The notes under the pieces: generated by a model
Told to the model about the DNA's origin: nothing
Databases searched by the model: none
What the model saw: only the letters and a program-made list of their open reading frames with translations
Part shown: positions 6,415 to 12,738 of the stretch, piece by piece
Position numbering within the stretch: position 1 is the first letter of the stretch
Layout of the letters: the number at the start of each line of letters is the position of its first letter
Made by a program: the position numbers and the translations under genes
From: Firmicutes bacterium UBA1702
GTDB lineage: Bacteria > Bacillota > Clostridia > Peptostreptococcales > Anaerovoracaceae
Direction of reading: 5' to 3'
Assembly (NCBI GenBank): GCA_002320005.1
Contig: DCJK01000031.1
Location: 1-22,527, forward strand
DNA: 22,527 nt

Positions 6415-6735
6415 ATGGGACTTAGAGATCTCTTAAGAAGAACTGATATAAACCAAGCGGCAGAATTATGCAGAGAAGATGAAACCGCTGTGATGCTGGA
6501 TGTGAGAACTGCAGAAGAATACAAAGCGGGTCATATAGAGGGAAGCATAAACGTTCCTCTTCAGAATATCGGGAGTATAAAACAGCTTATCGAAAATTTG
6601 TCTGCACCGATTTACACATATTGTCTGAGTGGGGCAAGAAGCCGTCAGGCGGGTTCTGCTTTGAGAGCCATGGGATATACCAATGTAAGCAATGTAGGCG
6701 GAATCAACGGATACCGCGGCAGGCTTGCGAGGTGA
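6415..6735 (+). CDS. Single-domain rhodanese (sulfurtransferase-like)
   Basis: A 106-aa protein with one rhodanese domain. It has VMLDVRTAEEYKAGHIEGSI (27-46, the DVR and GHI-x-GS motifs) and an active-site loop CLSGARS (70-76) with C70 as the persulfide-carrying cysteine, then NVGGINGYRG near the end. A full catalytic loop suggests activity in sulfur transfer or sulfide/cyanide handling. AAGGAGG lies 7 nt before the ATG. The stop codon is embedded in the SD of the small ORF at 6743, and the ferredoxin-nitroreductase gene follows, suggesting a redox/sulfur operon. Specific partner unknown. Confidence 0.88.
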   Translation: MGLRDLLRRTDINQAAELCREDETAVMLDVRTAEEYKAGHIEGSINVPLQNIGSIKQLIENLSAPIYTYCLSGARSRQAGSALRAMGYTNVSNVGGINGYRGRLAR

Positions 6736-6742
6736 CGATAAT

Positions 6743-6856
6743 ATGAAAGCTATAATAACAGAAAATGTTGCAGAAAACGACGGAAATGCACCATTTATAT
6801 CAGCCGGATTAGTACGGATTCTGCATGTTAAGAAGATAGGAGGGACACCATGGTAA
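6743..6856 (+). CDS. Possible 37-aa small protein bridging rhodanese and nitroreductase genes
   Basis: The frame MKAIITENVAENDGNAPFIS, then AGLVRILHVKKIGGTPW, has an SD GAGGTGA overlapping the rhodanese stop, with 7 nt to the ATG. Its stop TAA (6854-6856) lies just inside the nitroreductase start (ATG 6850-6852), an overlap suited to translational coupling. I know no homologous family. It may be a coupling leader or a relic rather than a functional protein. Confidence 0.35.
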   Translation: MKAIITENVAENDGNAPFISAGLVRILHVKKIGGTPW

Positions 6857-7635
6857 TTATTGACAAGGAAAAGTGCACCGGATGCGGAAGATGTGTATCT
6901 GATTGCAGTAAATTAAAGATTACTCTGGAAAAGGGCAAGGCTGCTGTGAAGGAAGAGTGCTTTCAATGCGGCCACTGCGTGGCCATCTGTCCGGAGGGAG
7001 CAGTATCCATACCTGAATATGATATGGAAGATGTGGAAGAATACGACAGAGAAAGTTTCTGCCTCAGCCCGGAAAATGTACTGCACAGTATAAAATTCAG
7101 ACGCAGCATAAGAGAATATAAGTCTCAGGCTGTAAAACGGGAGGATCTTGAACTGCTGGTGCAGGCAGGGAGATATACCGCCACAGCCATAAATCTGCAG
7201 AGCAGCGGCTTTGTTTTCGTTCAGGAGGAGCTTCCGGAGCTGAAAAGGCGAGTATGGGATTACATAGACAGAATAGAGAAAAGCGGCGCAGGAGAGGAAA
7301 AATATCAGTCATATCTATCCTTTAATCAGCGCCGAAAAGCCGATCCGAAGGATGACTATCTGTTCAGAAACGCTCCGGTGGTGCTTTTTATAACGTCAGA
7401 CAGAATCCTTGATGCCGGTATGGCGGCCCAGAATATAGAGAACATGGCTGTGTCCGTGGGACTTGGGACTTTATATAACGGATATCTGGCAGGGATAGCG
7501 GAGGAGAACAAGGAACTTAAAAAATGGTTGGGCATTGAAGACCGCGCCATAAGGGCCTGCATGCTTCTCGGATATCCTTTAAGACAATATGTCCGGACAG
7601 CACCGAGAAAAAAAGCCCATGTCATATGGCGATAA
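6850..7635 (+). CDS. Nitroreductase with N-terminal 2x[4Fe-4S] ferredoxin domain
   Basis: A 261-aa cytosolic flavoenzyme. Residues 1-50 form a bacterial ferredoxin domain with two clusters: C9-x2-C12-x2-C15-x3-C19 and C37-x2-C40-x2-C43-x3-C47, the second followed by P. The nitroreductase-like FMN domain (about 80-240) begins with FRRSIREYK (83-91), contains the NAPVVLFITSD strand and the AAQNIENMAVSVGLGT segment, and ends with LLGYPLRQYVR. Ferredoxin fusion means electrons probably arrive from reduced ferredoxin rather than NAD(P)H, as is common in anaerobes. The substrate (nitro compounds, quinones or others) cannot be told. SD AGGAGG lies 6 nt upstream. The gene ends just before a bidirectional terminator. 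Confidence 0.9.
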   Translation: MVIIDKEKCTGCGRCVSDCSKLKITLEKGKAAVKEECFQCGHCVAICPEGAVSIPEYDMEDVEEYDRESFCLSPENVLHSIKFRRSIREYKSQAVKREDLELLVQAGRYTATAINLQSSGFVFVQEELPELKRRVWDYIDRIEKSGAGEEKYQSYLSFNQRRKADPKDDYLFRNAPVVLFITSDRILDAGMAAQNIENMAVSVGLGTLYNGYLAGIAEENKELKKWLGIEDRAIRACMLLGYPLRQYVRTAPRKKAHVIWR

Positions 7636-7640
7636 CATGT

Positions 7641-7667
7641 AAAAACCGGCTCACTGAGCCGGTTTTT
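7641..7667. terminator. Bidirectional terminator between convergent genes
   Basis: AAAAACCGGCTC (7641-7652) and GAGCCGGTTTTT (7656-7667) pair perfectly around loop ACT, with A and T runs on both sides, so it can stop transcription from either direction. The stop codon of the minus-strand DUF308 gene (7651-7653) lies inside the hairpin, so its last codons double as terminator. Confidence 0.9.
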
Positions 7668-8229
7668 CATTGGATTCTCCATTTTCTTTATTCTCTTTAT
7701 TCAGTTTTCTGGTGAACACTATATCCGCAAGGAAATCAAAAATTCCGCTGACAAGAAGGCCGAGCCCCAGCATAACCAACAGGAGTTTCAGTGTGGAAAA
7801 CGGGTTAACCATAACCACAATACCGAATATGGTGATTACCAGCGACATTATCATGACGCCTTTCTGATATCCGAAGCCGAACTTCTTGAGATTGAGAACA
7901 TTCTGCATACCTTCGATACCCTTAAATGTAATCATGAATCCCAGAATGAAAGGAACTATCATCACGAACATTGTGCTCTTCATCATAACAAAGAGTCCCA
8001 GAATGATAAGGCTGATACCGATGGCGAAACCGTTGGTGTCCTCTGAAATGCGGGTTTCTACGCTGGTAGCCATATAAGCGATAAGCTTGACGATGCCCAG
8101 TATTATGGCAGCACCTGCCAGAAGATAGCAGAACAAATCCTCCACCAGAGTCGGTTTAAATATTAGGGCTAGGCCCATGACAATATAGATGGCAGAGGAA
8201 ACAAATTTGGATATATTTTTGTTCTTCAT
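7651..8229 (-). CDS. DUF308 (HdeD-like) integral membrane protein
   Basis: A 192-aa protein with six predicted membrane helices in three similar pairs, roughly at 8-27, 32-52, 67-85, 86-105, 124-142 and 143-166. The repeated G-x2-LI-x-G and GI-x-L/GM pattern is typical of DUF308/HdeD proteins. The charged, Asn/Glu/Lys-rich tail (KENKENGESNEK) should be cytoplasmic. HdeD is linked to acid resistance in enterobacteria, but most Firmicutes members are uncharacterised. I chose ATG 8229, with AGAGG 8 nt upstream, over an in-frame GTG at 8238 that overlaps the SD. It has its own promoter and shares a terminator with the convergent nitroreductase gene. Confidence 0.85.
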   Translation of the reverse strand: MKNKNISKFVSSAIYIVMGLALIFKPTLVEDLFCYLLAGAAIILGIVKLIAYMATSVETRISEDTNGFAIGISLIILGLFVMMKSTMFVMIVPFILGFMITFKGIEGMQNVLNLKKFGFGYQKGVMIMSLVITIFGIVVMVNPFSTLKLLLVMLGLGLLVSGIFDFLADIVFTRKLNKENKENGESNEKPAQ

Positions 8230-8274
8230 TTTATTCACCTCTTTTTAATTATGTACTTGTTATCTGTCACATGT

Positions 8275-8303
8275 ATTTTAGCATATCTTTGACAAACAGG
8301 CAA
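8275..8303 (-). promoter_or_regulatory. Promoter of the DUF308 gene
   Basis: On the minus strand, TTGCCT (8303-8298) and TAAAAT (8280-8275) are separated by 17 bp, about 45 bp upstream of the ATG at 8229. Confidence 0.55.
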
Positions 8304-8335
8304 TTACACGGAATCTCGAGATTGTAATTATAAGG

Positions 8336-8851
8336 TTACGCACTGAAATTTTCAGATGCTTTTTTCTTTTTGCGATTTTCCTGACACAATTTGTCAGCTA
8401 CCGGCTTCCATTGCTCTGCATACCGGTCACATTTTGCACAGAGATGTTCTGTGCTTTCAGGAGACTGCAGGTCTGTGGAATGAGCTCCGGACTCTTCTAC
8501 CATCTGACGGAGTTTTTCGGGGTTTTCCAGCATCGGGCAAGGGCGGAGCATATTTTCGTTGAAAGACTGGCCTTTGTGGTAGGCCATGAGCATCGGGGAT
8601 CTGAGGGCCTCCAGAAGAGTTTTATCTCGTATGTTGGAGTCTGAGTAGTGTATGAACACACATGGATCAATATCTCCATTGGCATTTATATGCAGGTAAC
8701 GGTGGCCTCCTGCTATGCAGCCGCCCACATATTCAGCGTCATTCTGGAAGTCAAGAGCAAACAGCGGTTTTGTAGCACGGTAATGACGTATTTTTTCATA
8801 GACGCCTGTGCGTTGCTGAGGAGTAGGCATAAGCTCAGGAGCATCTGCGCC
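8336..8851 (-). pseudogene. C-terminal half of a radical-SAM/SPASM protein, N-terminally truncated
   Basis: The open frame reads TGADAPELMPTPQQR, then RATKPLFALDFQNDAEYVGG, CIAGGHRYLHINANGDIDPC and FIHYSDSNIRDKTLLEALRS, and ends in a Lys-rich tail. This matches the C-terminal half of a widespread clostridial radical-SAM protein with a SPASM-like cluster domain: several Cys in the order CIAGG, DPC, RPCP and CAKC. The radical-SAM core with CxxxCxxC that should precede it is missing. Homology fades upstream of about 8851, where a different sequence begins. No RBS precedes the apparent ATG at 8830, so this is a broken gene and not a short functional one. Confidence 0.8.
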
Positions 8852-8879
8852 TGTTAATAAAATCCCTCTTGAACAGCGA

Positions 8880-9181
8880 GTGTCAGGAGACGTACTTCTG
8901 GGTGAGCAAGATGCTTTAGACTTGGTAAGAGAGGTTGGAGGAAAAGCGGATAATAATGGATATGTAACACTCTATCATAGAACAAGCAAAGAAAAAGCAA
9001 AACAAATTATAGAAACTAAAAAGATGTCAGCGAAAGAAGATGGCATCTTTTTGTGCCTGATGATTTTTTTGAAAACGAAGCACGTTTTGGGAACCCGCCC
9101 TCACCTAAAAGTCTCTCCGGTAAAAAGCAAAGATATGAAAATGCCGTGAAAAACAGAACACAGACACTCTATACATTGTAA
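8880..9181 (+). pseudogene. Frameshifted toxin-like fragment (HRTS, ADP-ribosyltransferase-like)
   Basis: The frame from about 8880 reads through GKADNNGYVTLYHRTSKEKA and IIETKKMSAKEDGIF. The VTLYHRTS...A..I...KM..KEDGIF pattern occurs in the ART-like toxin domains of polymorphic toxins and phage MuF-type proteins. At a run of five T (9048-9052) one missing T breaks the frame. Adding one T gives EDGIFFVPDDFFENEARFG and an open frame to TAA at 9179-9181. No credible start or RBS exists, and the 5' side abuts the truncated radical-SAM relic, so both lost their N-terminal parts at one junction. The family call is moderate; the frameshift is directly visible. Confidence 0.5.
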
Positions 9182-9194
9182 AAACAGAATTGAT

Positions 9195-9259
9195 GCAAAT
9201 AAAAAGAGGCTCCCAAACAGGTGGTCAAAAGCCAACTGTTTCTTTTGGGAAACCTCTTG
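9195..9259 (-). ncRNA. Candidate tiny self-terminating hairpin RNA
   Basis: On the minus strand a near-consensus promoter (9293-9265) predicts a start at about 9258. The RNA begins at once with AAGAGG (9258-9253), which pairs with CCTCTT (9209-9204). Inner stems CCCAAAAG/TTTGGG, CAG/CTG and TGG/CCA enclose a loop CTTTTGA, and a TTTTTATTT tail follows. The whole predicted transcript is about 65 nt, essentially one imperfect hairpin plus U tract. That layout is typical of antisense regulators from plasmids or type I toxin-antitoxin loci; the loop holds UUUG, which fits a YUNR U-turn. I cannot name an Rfam family, and no partner gene is visible on the opposite strand. Confidence 0.5.
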
Positions 9260-9264
9260 AAACC

Positions 9265-9293
9265 AGTATACCTGATTTGATAAACAGCGTCAA
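9265..9293 (-). promoter_or_regulatory. Strong sigma-A promoter for the hairpin RNA
   Basis: TTGACG (9293-9288), a 17-bp spacer and TATACT (9270-9265) on the minus strand: five of six consensus matches in each box. No coding frame of useful length starts behind it. Confidence 0.7.
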
Positions 9294-9513
9294 TGTAGGC
9301 GATTGCAATATTCGGCTATACATCAGCATGAAGAGCCGCTGAAGATTGTCACTTTGCTAACTGCGGCATCTTCTTCTGGCGTCATTGACAACCGCCCGCA
9401 TATATAGTAGGCTGTCTTTGACAGGCAAAGTTTCATCCTGCGGCACTCATTGCGGCAGTATGAAAAGCAACACCTGAAAGATGAAAAGAAAACCGGAAAC
9501 AGGAGAAAAAAAT
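9294..9513. other. Intergenic leader before punA
   Basis: About 220 bp without a gene. It holds short inverted repeats (GAAGAT...ATCTTC at about 9342-9372, CTGTC-TTT-GACAG at about 9412-9423) and several CTGCGGCA or TTGCGGCA copies. Two TTGACA boxes occur (9385, 9418) but neither has a -10 at proper spacing. I looked for a purine riboswitch ahead of this purine-salvage operon and did not find its conserved core. Only the last 30 bp are clearly functional: RBS AGGAG at 9501-9505. Confidence 0.5.
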
Positions 9514-10338
9514 ATGTTTTACGACAAAGTAAGTGAAAGTGCAGAATTCATAAAAGAAAGAATCAGCGGCAAGGTGGACATAGCCGTCATTTTAGGAAGC
9601 GGCCTCGGGGGAATCGTAGATATAATGGAAGATAAAGAAATCATTCCTTACAGTCAGATACCGGGATTCCCCGGAAGTAATGTTGAAGGCCATGCAGGAA
9701 ACCTTGTCTTCGGAACCATAGGCAATCTGCGAGTAATGGCCATGCAGGGACGCTTCCATTATTACGAAGGCCTTTCTATGAAAGAAGTGGCATTCCCGGT
9801 GTTTGTCATGAAGCTTCTGGGTATAGACAAGATGATAGTAACCAACGCCTGCGGCGGAGTCAACGAGACCTTTCGACCGGGCGACCTTATGATTATAGAA
9901 GATTTCATAAACTCCGTAGGTGCAAACCCACTTATGGGAGATAACGATGAGAGGTTCGGGCCTCGTTTTCCGGACATGTCTGAGCCGTACAGCAGGGAAC
10001 TTATTGCCAAGGCGGAAAAGGCGGCAGAGGAACTGGGGATACAGGTGAAGCACGGTGTGTACACCCTTTTTCAGGGGCCGTATTTTGAAACAGCTGCAGA
10101 GATAAGGATGTACAAGACCATGGGCACTGATGCCATAGGCATGTCAACAGTGCCGGAAACCATAGCAGCCAATTATCTTGGAATAAAAACTCTGGGAATA
10201 GCCTGCATAACCAACATGGCCACAGGTCTAAGAACAGGAAAACACAGCCATGAAGAAGTAATACAGATAGCTGAAAAATCCGGACGCACACTCTGCCTAT
10301 GGATAGAAAAACTTCTGAGAGAATGGGACAGATATTAA
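9514..10338 (+). CDS. punA: Purine-nucleoside phosphorylase (trimeric, inosine/guanosine type)
   Basis: A 274-aa cytosolic enzyme. It splits inosine, guanosine and their deoxy forms with phosphate to the free base plus (deoxy)ribose-1-phosphate. Motifs of the PNP/MTAP trimeric family: phosphate loop GSGLGG (28-33), GRFHYYEG (79-86, canonical GRxHxYEG), VTNACGG (109-115), FQGPYFET (186-193), GMSTVPE (209-215) and ITNMATG (232-238). Length is normal for the family. Start ATG 9514 has AGGAG 8 nt upstream; an in-frame ATG at 9481 lacks an SD. xpt follows after 14 bp and both serve purine salvage, so they form an operon. The exact orthologue name varies (punA/pupG). Confidence 0.93.
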   Translation: MFYDKVSESAEFIKERISGKVDIAVILGSGLGGIVDIMEDKEIIPYSQIPGFPGSNVEGHAGNLVFGTIGNLRVMAMQGRFHYYEGLSMKEVAFPVFVMKLLGIDKMIVTNACGGVNETFRPGDLMIIEDFINSVGANPLMGDNDERFGPRFPDMSEPYSRELIAKAEKAAEELGIQVKHGVYTLFQGPYFETAAEIRMYKTMGTDAIGMSTVPETIAANYLGIKTLGIACITNMATGLRTGKHSHEEVIQIAEKSGRTLCLWIEKLLREWDRY

Positions 10339-10352
10339 GCCGGAGGAAAGTA

Positions 10353-10931
10353 ATGGAACTGCTCAAAGAAAGAATAAGAAAAGACGGAGTCATAAAAGAA
10401 GGCAATGTGCTCAAGGTTGACAGCTTTTTGAATCACAGGATGGACATAGACCTTATAAACCAAATCGGACGTGAATTTGCCGTGAGATTTGAAGGCGAGA
10501 AAATAGACCAGATAATGACTATCGAGGCGTCAGGAATAGGGATAGCAGCTATTACGGCACAATATTTCAACTGCCCTGTGGTTTTTGCAAAGAAGACACA
10601 GTCCATCAACCTGGACGGAAACGTTCTTACTGCCAGGGTGGAATCTTTTACAAAAAAGAAAACCTATGACGTCATGGTAGAAAGCCGTTTTGTAAGGCCG
10701 GGAGAGAATATATTGATAATAGACGATTTTATGGCAAAAGGATATGCGGCTCGGGGACTTGTTGAAATAATACAACAGGCGGGAGCAAAAGTGGCCGGCA
10801 TAGGTATTGTCATAGAGAAAGGCTTTCAGCATGGCGGCGACGGACTCAGGGAAGACGGAATCAGAGTGGAGTCTCTGGCCATAATAGAGGAAATGGATGC
10901 AACTGCACAGAAAATTGTTTTCAGAGAGTAA
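10353..10931 (+). CDS. xpt: Xanthine phosphoribosyltransferase
   Basis: A 192-aa cytosolic enzyme that joins xanthine with PRPP to give XMP. It aligns along its length with Bacillus Xpt (194 aa): VLKVDSFLNHRMD (19-31), TIEASGIGIA (56-65), PVVFAKK (75-81), the PRPP-binding loop ILIIDDFMAKG (120-130) and AGIGIVIEKGFQ (148-159). Start ATG 10353 has GGAGG 6 nt upstream. With punA just before it, the pair recycles purine nucleosides via base to nucleotide. In many Firmicutes xpt is under a guanine riboswitch; none is visible ahead of this operon. Its last six codons, including the stop, are tandemly duplicated. Confidence 0.95.
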   Translation: MELLKERIRKDGVIKEGNVLKVDSFLNHRMDIDLINQIGREFAVRFEGEKIDQIMTIEASGIGIAAITAQYFNCPVVFAKKTQSINLDGNVLTARVESFTKKKTYDVMVESRFVRPGENILIIDDFMAKGYAARGLVEIIQQAGAKVAGIGIVIEKGFQHGGDGLREDGIRVESLAIIEEMDATAQKIVFRE

Positions 10932-10949
10932 ATTATTTTCAGAGAGTAG
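10914..10949 (+). repeat. 18-bp tandem duplication across the xpt stop codon
   Basis: ATTGTTTTCAGAGAGTAA (10914-10931) is followed at once by ATTATTTTCAGAGAGTAG (10932-10949), identical at 16 of 18 bases. The unit equals six codons (IVFRE-stop, then IIFRE-stop), so read-through of the first stop would only add a stop, five residues and a second stop. Confidence 0.85.
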
Positions 10950-10987
10950 CGACGCCTGTACAAGAGAGACTATAAGAAAGACTTCAA

Positions 10988-11016
10988 TTGACAAAAGCGT
11001 TGTTTTTTGATACCAT
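10988..11016 (+). promoter_or_regulatory. Promoter of scfA
   Basis: A perfect TTGACA (10988-10993), 17-bp spacer, then TACCAT (11011-11016), 36 bp before the scfA ATG and with the AGGAGGTG RBS in between. Confidence 0.7.
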
Positions 11017-11052
11017 GAATGGGTGATTTAAATCGGAGGAGGTGCTTTCATA

Positions 11053-11199
11053 ATGGAAAGAATCAAGACAATCGAAACTCGCGATTTAGCAAAGAGCCTG
11101 CAGAACGGCGGTTGCGGCGAATGCCAGACATCATGTCAGTCCGCTTGCAAGACCTCTTGCGGCGTTGCTAACCAGAAATGCGAAAAAGCAGACAAATAA
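11053..11199 (+). CDS. scfA: SCIFF peptide precursor (six cysteines in forty-five residues)
   Basis: A 48-aa ribosomally made peptide of the ranthipeptide (sactipeptide-related) class. The leader is MERIKTIETRDLAKSLQ; the core carries six Cys at 21, 24, 28, 32, 36 and 43 in the canonical GGCGECQTSCQSACKTSC order. In this family the radical-SAM partner forms thioether links from Cys to nearby residues. The SCIFF system is nearly universal in Clostridia and its physiological role is still unclear (signalling and metabolic roles have been proposed). It has its own promoter and a strong SD (AGGAGGTG). A terminator lies between it and the maturase gene, which would give excess precursor over enzyme. 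Confidence 0.96.
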   Translation: MERIKTIETRDLAKSLQNGGCGECQTSCQSACKTSCGVANQKCEKADK

Positions 11200-11215
11200 T
11201 ACTGAATCTGCCGGG

Positions 11216-11255
11216 AGCCGTTATGCCATGCAAAGGGCAGACGGCTTTTTTATTT
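11216..11255 (+). terminator. Terminator/attenuator between scfA and scfB
   Basis: AGCCGT (11216-11221) pairs with ACGGCT (11241-11246), and TGCC with GGCA inside it, followed by TTTTTATTT. No separate promoter for scfB is apparent, so partial read-through here probably sets the peptide-to-maturase ratio. Confidence 0.8.
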
Positions 11256-11295
11256 AAAAGACAGGAACGGTAAAAAACTTATTCAGGAGAAAAGA

Positions 11296-12684
11296 ATGAT
11301 ACATCAATATAAACTTAACAGATATAACATAGTGCTGGACGTTTTCAGCGGAGCAATACATATTGTTGACGACTTTGCTTATGACGCCATAGAAATGTGT
11401 GACAGGGAAGGCAGAGACAGGCTCCCGGAGCTGATGACCCGTAAGTATAAGGACAGAGAAGATATTACCGGCGAGGACATCGACCTGATAATACGGGATA
11501 TTGATGAGCTGACACGACAGGGCAAACTTTTTACGGAGGACATTTTTGAGGTTAATGCCTTTGACCTTAAGGAAAGACATACGGAGATAAAAGCGCTGTG
11601 CCTTCATGTTGCCCACACCTGCAATCTTACATGCAGTTACTGCTTTGCCCGCCAGGGAAACTTCTGCGGAGAAGAGGCCCTCATGAGTGCAGAGACGGGG
11701 AAGGCGGCCATAGATTTTCTCGTTGCACGATCCGGTGAAAGACACAATCTTGAAGTTGATTTCTTCGGAGGGGAGCCGCTTCTCAACTGGGACGTGGTGA
11801 AGGAAATTGTAAGATATGCCCGCAGCATAGAGAAAGAGCACAATAAAAATTTCAGATTCACTCTGACCACCAATGGTATGAATATAGATGATGAGGTTAT
11901 AGACTTCTGCAACCGGGAGATGCAGAACGTGGTTCTCAGTCTTGACGGACGGAAGGAAGTTCATGACAGATTCAGAAAGACATCTTCCGGCAAAGGAAGT
12001 TATGATATGGTAGTGCCCCGTTTTAAGAAGCTGGTGGAAAGACGGGGCGACAGGGACTATTATATGAGGGGCACTTTTACTGCTGCCAATACAGACTTTC
12101 TGAAAGATATAATCCACATGGCAGATCTGGGATTCACTCAGCTCTCTATGGAACCGGTGGTGATAAGACCGGGAGAACCAAATGGTCTTACAGAAGAGCA
12201 CCTTCCTGAAATATTCCGCCAATATGAAGAGCTGGCGCTGGAGATGCTCAGACGCCGCAAGGAGGGCAGACCGTTTACTTTCTACCACTACATGATAGAT
12301 CTCACCGGGGGACCTTGCATATACAAGCGCATTTCAGGCTGCGGGGCAGGGACGGAATATATGGCGGTAACACCGTGGGGAGACCTCTATCCTTGCCATC
12401 AGTTTGTGAATGATCCGGAATACAAGATGGGCAATATATATGAAGGTATATTGAACACTGAGGCAAGGGACGAGTTTAAACTTTGCAATTCTTATGCAAG
12501 ACCCGAGTGCCGTGATTGCTGGGCTCGCCTTTACTGCAGCGGCGGATGTTCAGCAAATTCCTATCATGCTACAGGCAGCATAAAAGGAGTATATGAGTAC
12601 GGATGTAAGCTTTTTAAGAAGAGAATAGAGTGCGCCATAATGATGAAAATTGCCGAAATGGAGCAGGATACGGAGCTGGAATAG
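11296..12684 (+). CDS. scfB: SCIFF peptide maturase, radical SAM/SPASM enzyme
   Basis: A 462-aa enzyme that installs thioether cross-links in the SCIFF peptide. The N-terminal region (1-95) matches a RiPP recognition-type domain. The radical-SAM core starts at CNLTCSYC (109-116; C109, C113, C116 bind the SAM [4Fe-4S] cluster), followed by FFGGEPLL (156-163) and LTTNGM. The C-terminal SPASM domain has GGPC, SGCGAG, YPCHQF and CRDCWARLYCSGGC, enough Cys for two auxiliary clusters. Length and order are canonical for the family. AGGAG lies 6 nt before the ATG. It sits 96 bp behind its substrate gene scfA and ends at a hairpin shared with a convergent flavoprotein gene. Confidence 0.96.
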   Translation: MIHQYKLNRYNIVLDVFSGAIHIVDDFAYDAIEMCDREGRDRLPELMTRKYKDREDITGEDIDLIIRDIDELTRQGKLFTEDIFEVNAFDLKERHTEIKALCLHVAHTCNLTCSYCFARQGNFCGEEALMSAETGKAAIDFLVARSGERHNLEVDFFGGEPLLNWDVVKEIVRYARSIEKEHNKNFRFTLTTNGMNIDDEVIDFCNREMQNVVLSLDGRKEVHDRFRKTSSGKGSYDMVVPRFKKLVERRGDRDYYMRGTFTAANTDFLKDIIHMADLGFTQLSMEPVVIRPGEPNGLTEEHLPEIFRQYEELALEMLRRRKEGRPFTFYHYMIDLTGGPCIYKRISGCGAGTEYMAVTPWGDLYPCHQFVNDPEYKMGNIYEGILNTEARDEFKLCNSYARPECRDCWARLYCSGGCSANSYHATGSIKGVYEYGCKLFKKRIECAIMMKIAEMEQDTELE

Positions 12685-12703
12685 AACAGATGAAATAAGA
12701 TTA

Positions 12704-12738
12704 AGGGCTTAACGCTTTATGCTGTTAAGCCCTGTTTT
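12704..12738. terminator. Terminator between scfB and the convergent flavoprotein gene
   Basis: AGGGCTTAAC (12704-12713) and GTTAAGCCCT (12724-12733) pair perfectly, followed by GTTTT on the plus strand. The minus-strand gene's stop codon (12711-12709) lies within the stem. The minus-strand side has only a weak T tract. Confidence 0.75.

Noticed and set aside
9193..9354. 53-codon plus-strand frame over the hairpin RNA
   Set aside because: No RBS or recognisable motif; it is explained by the antisense hairpin and promoter sequence.
9294..9513. Purine riboswitch ahead of punA-xpt
   Set aside because: Conserved loop and junction sequences of the guanine/adenine aptamer are not present, and TTGACA boxes at 9385 and 9418 have no -10 partner.
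11254..12288. 344-codon minus-strand frame opposite scfB
   Set aside because: scfB has full radical-SAM/SPASM motifs; the opposite frame is a by-product of its codon use.
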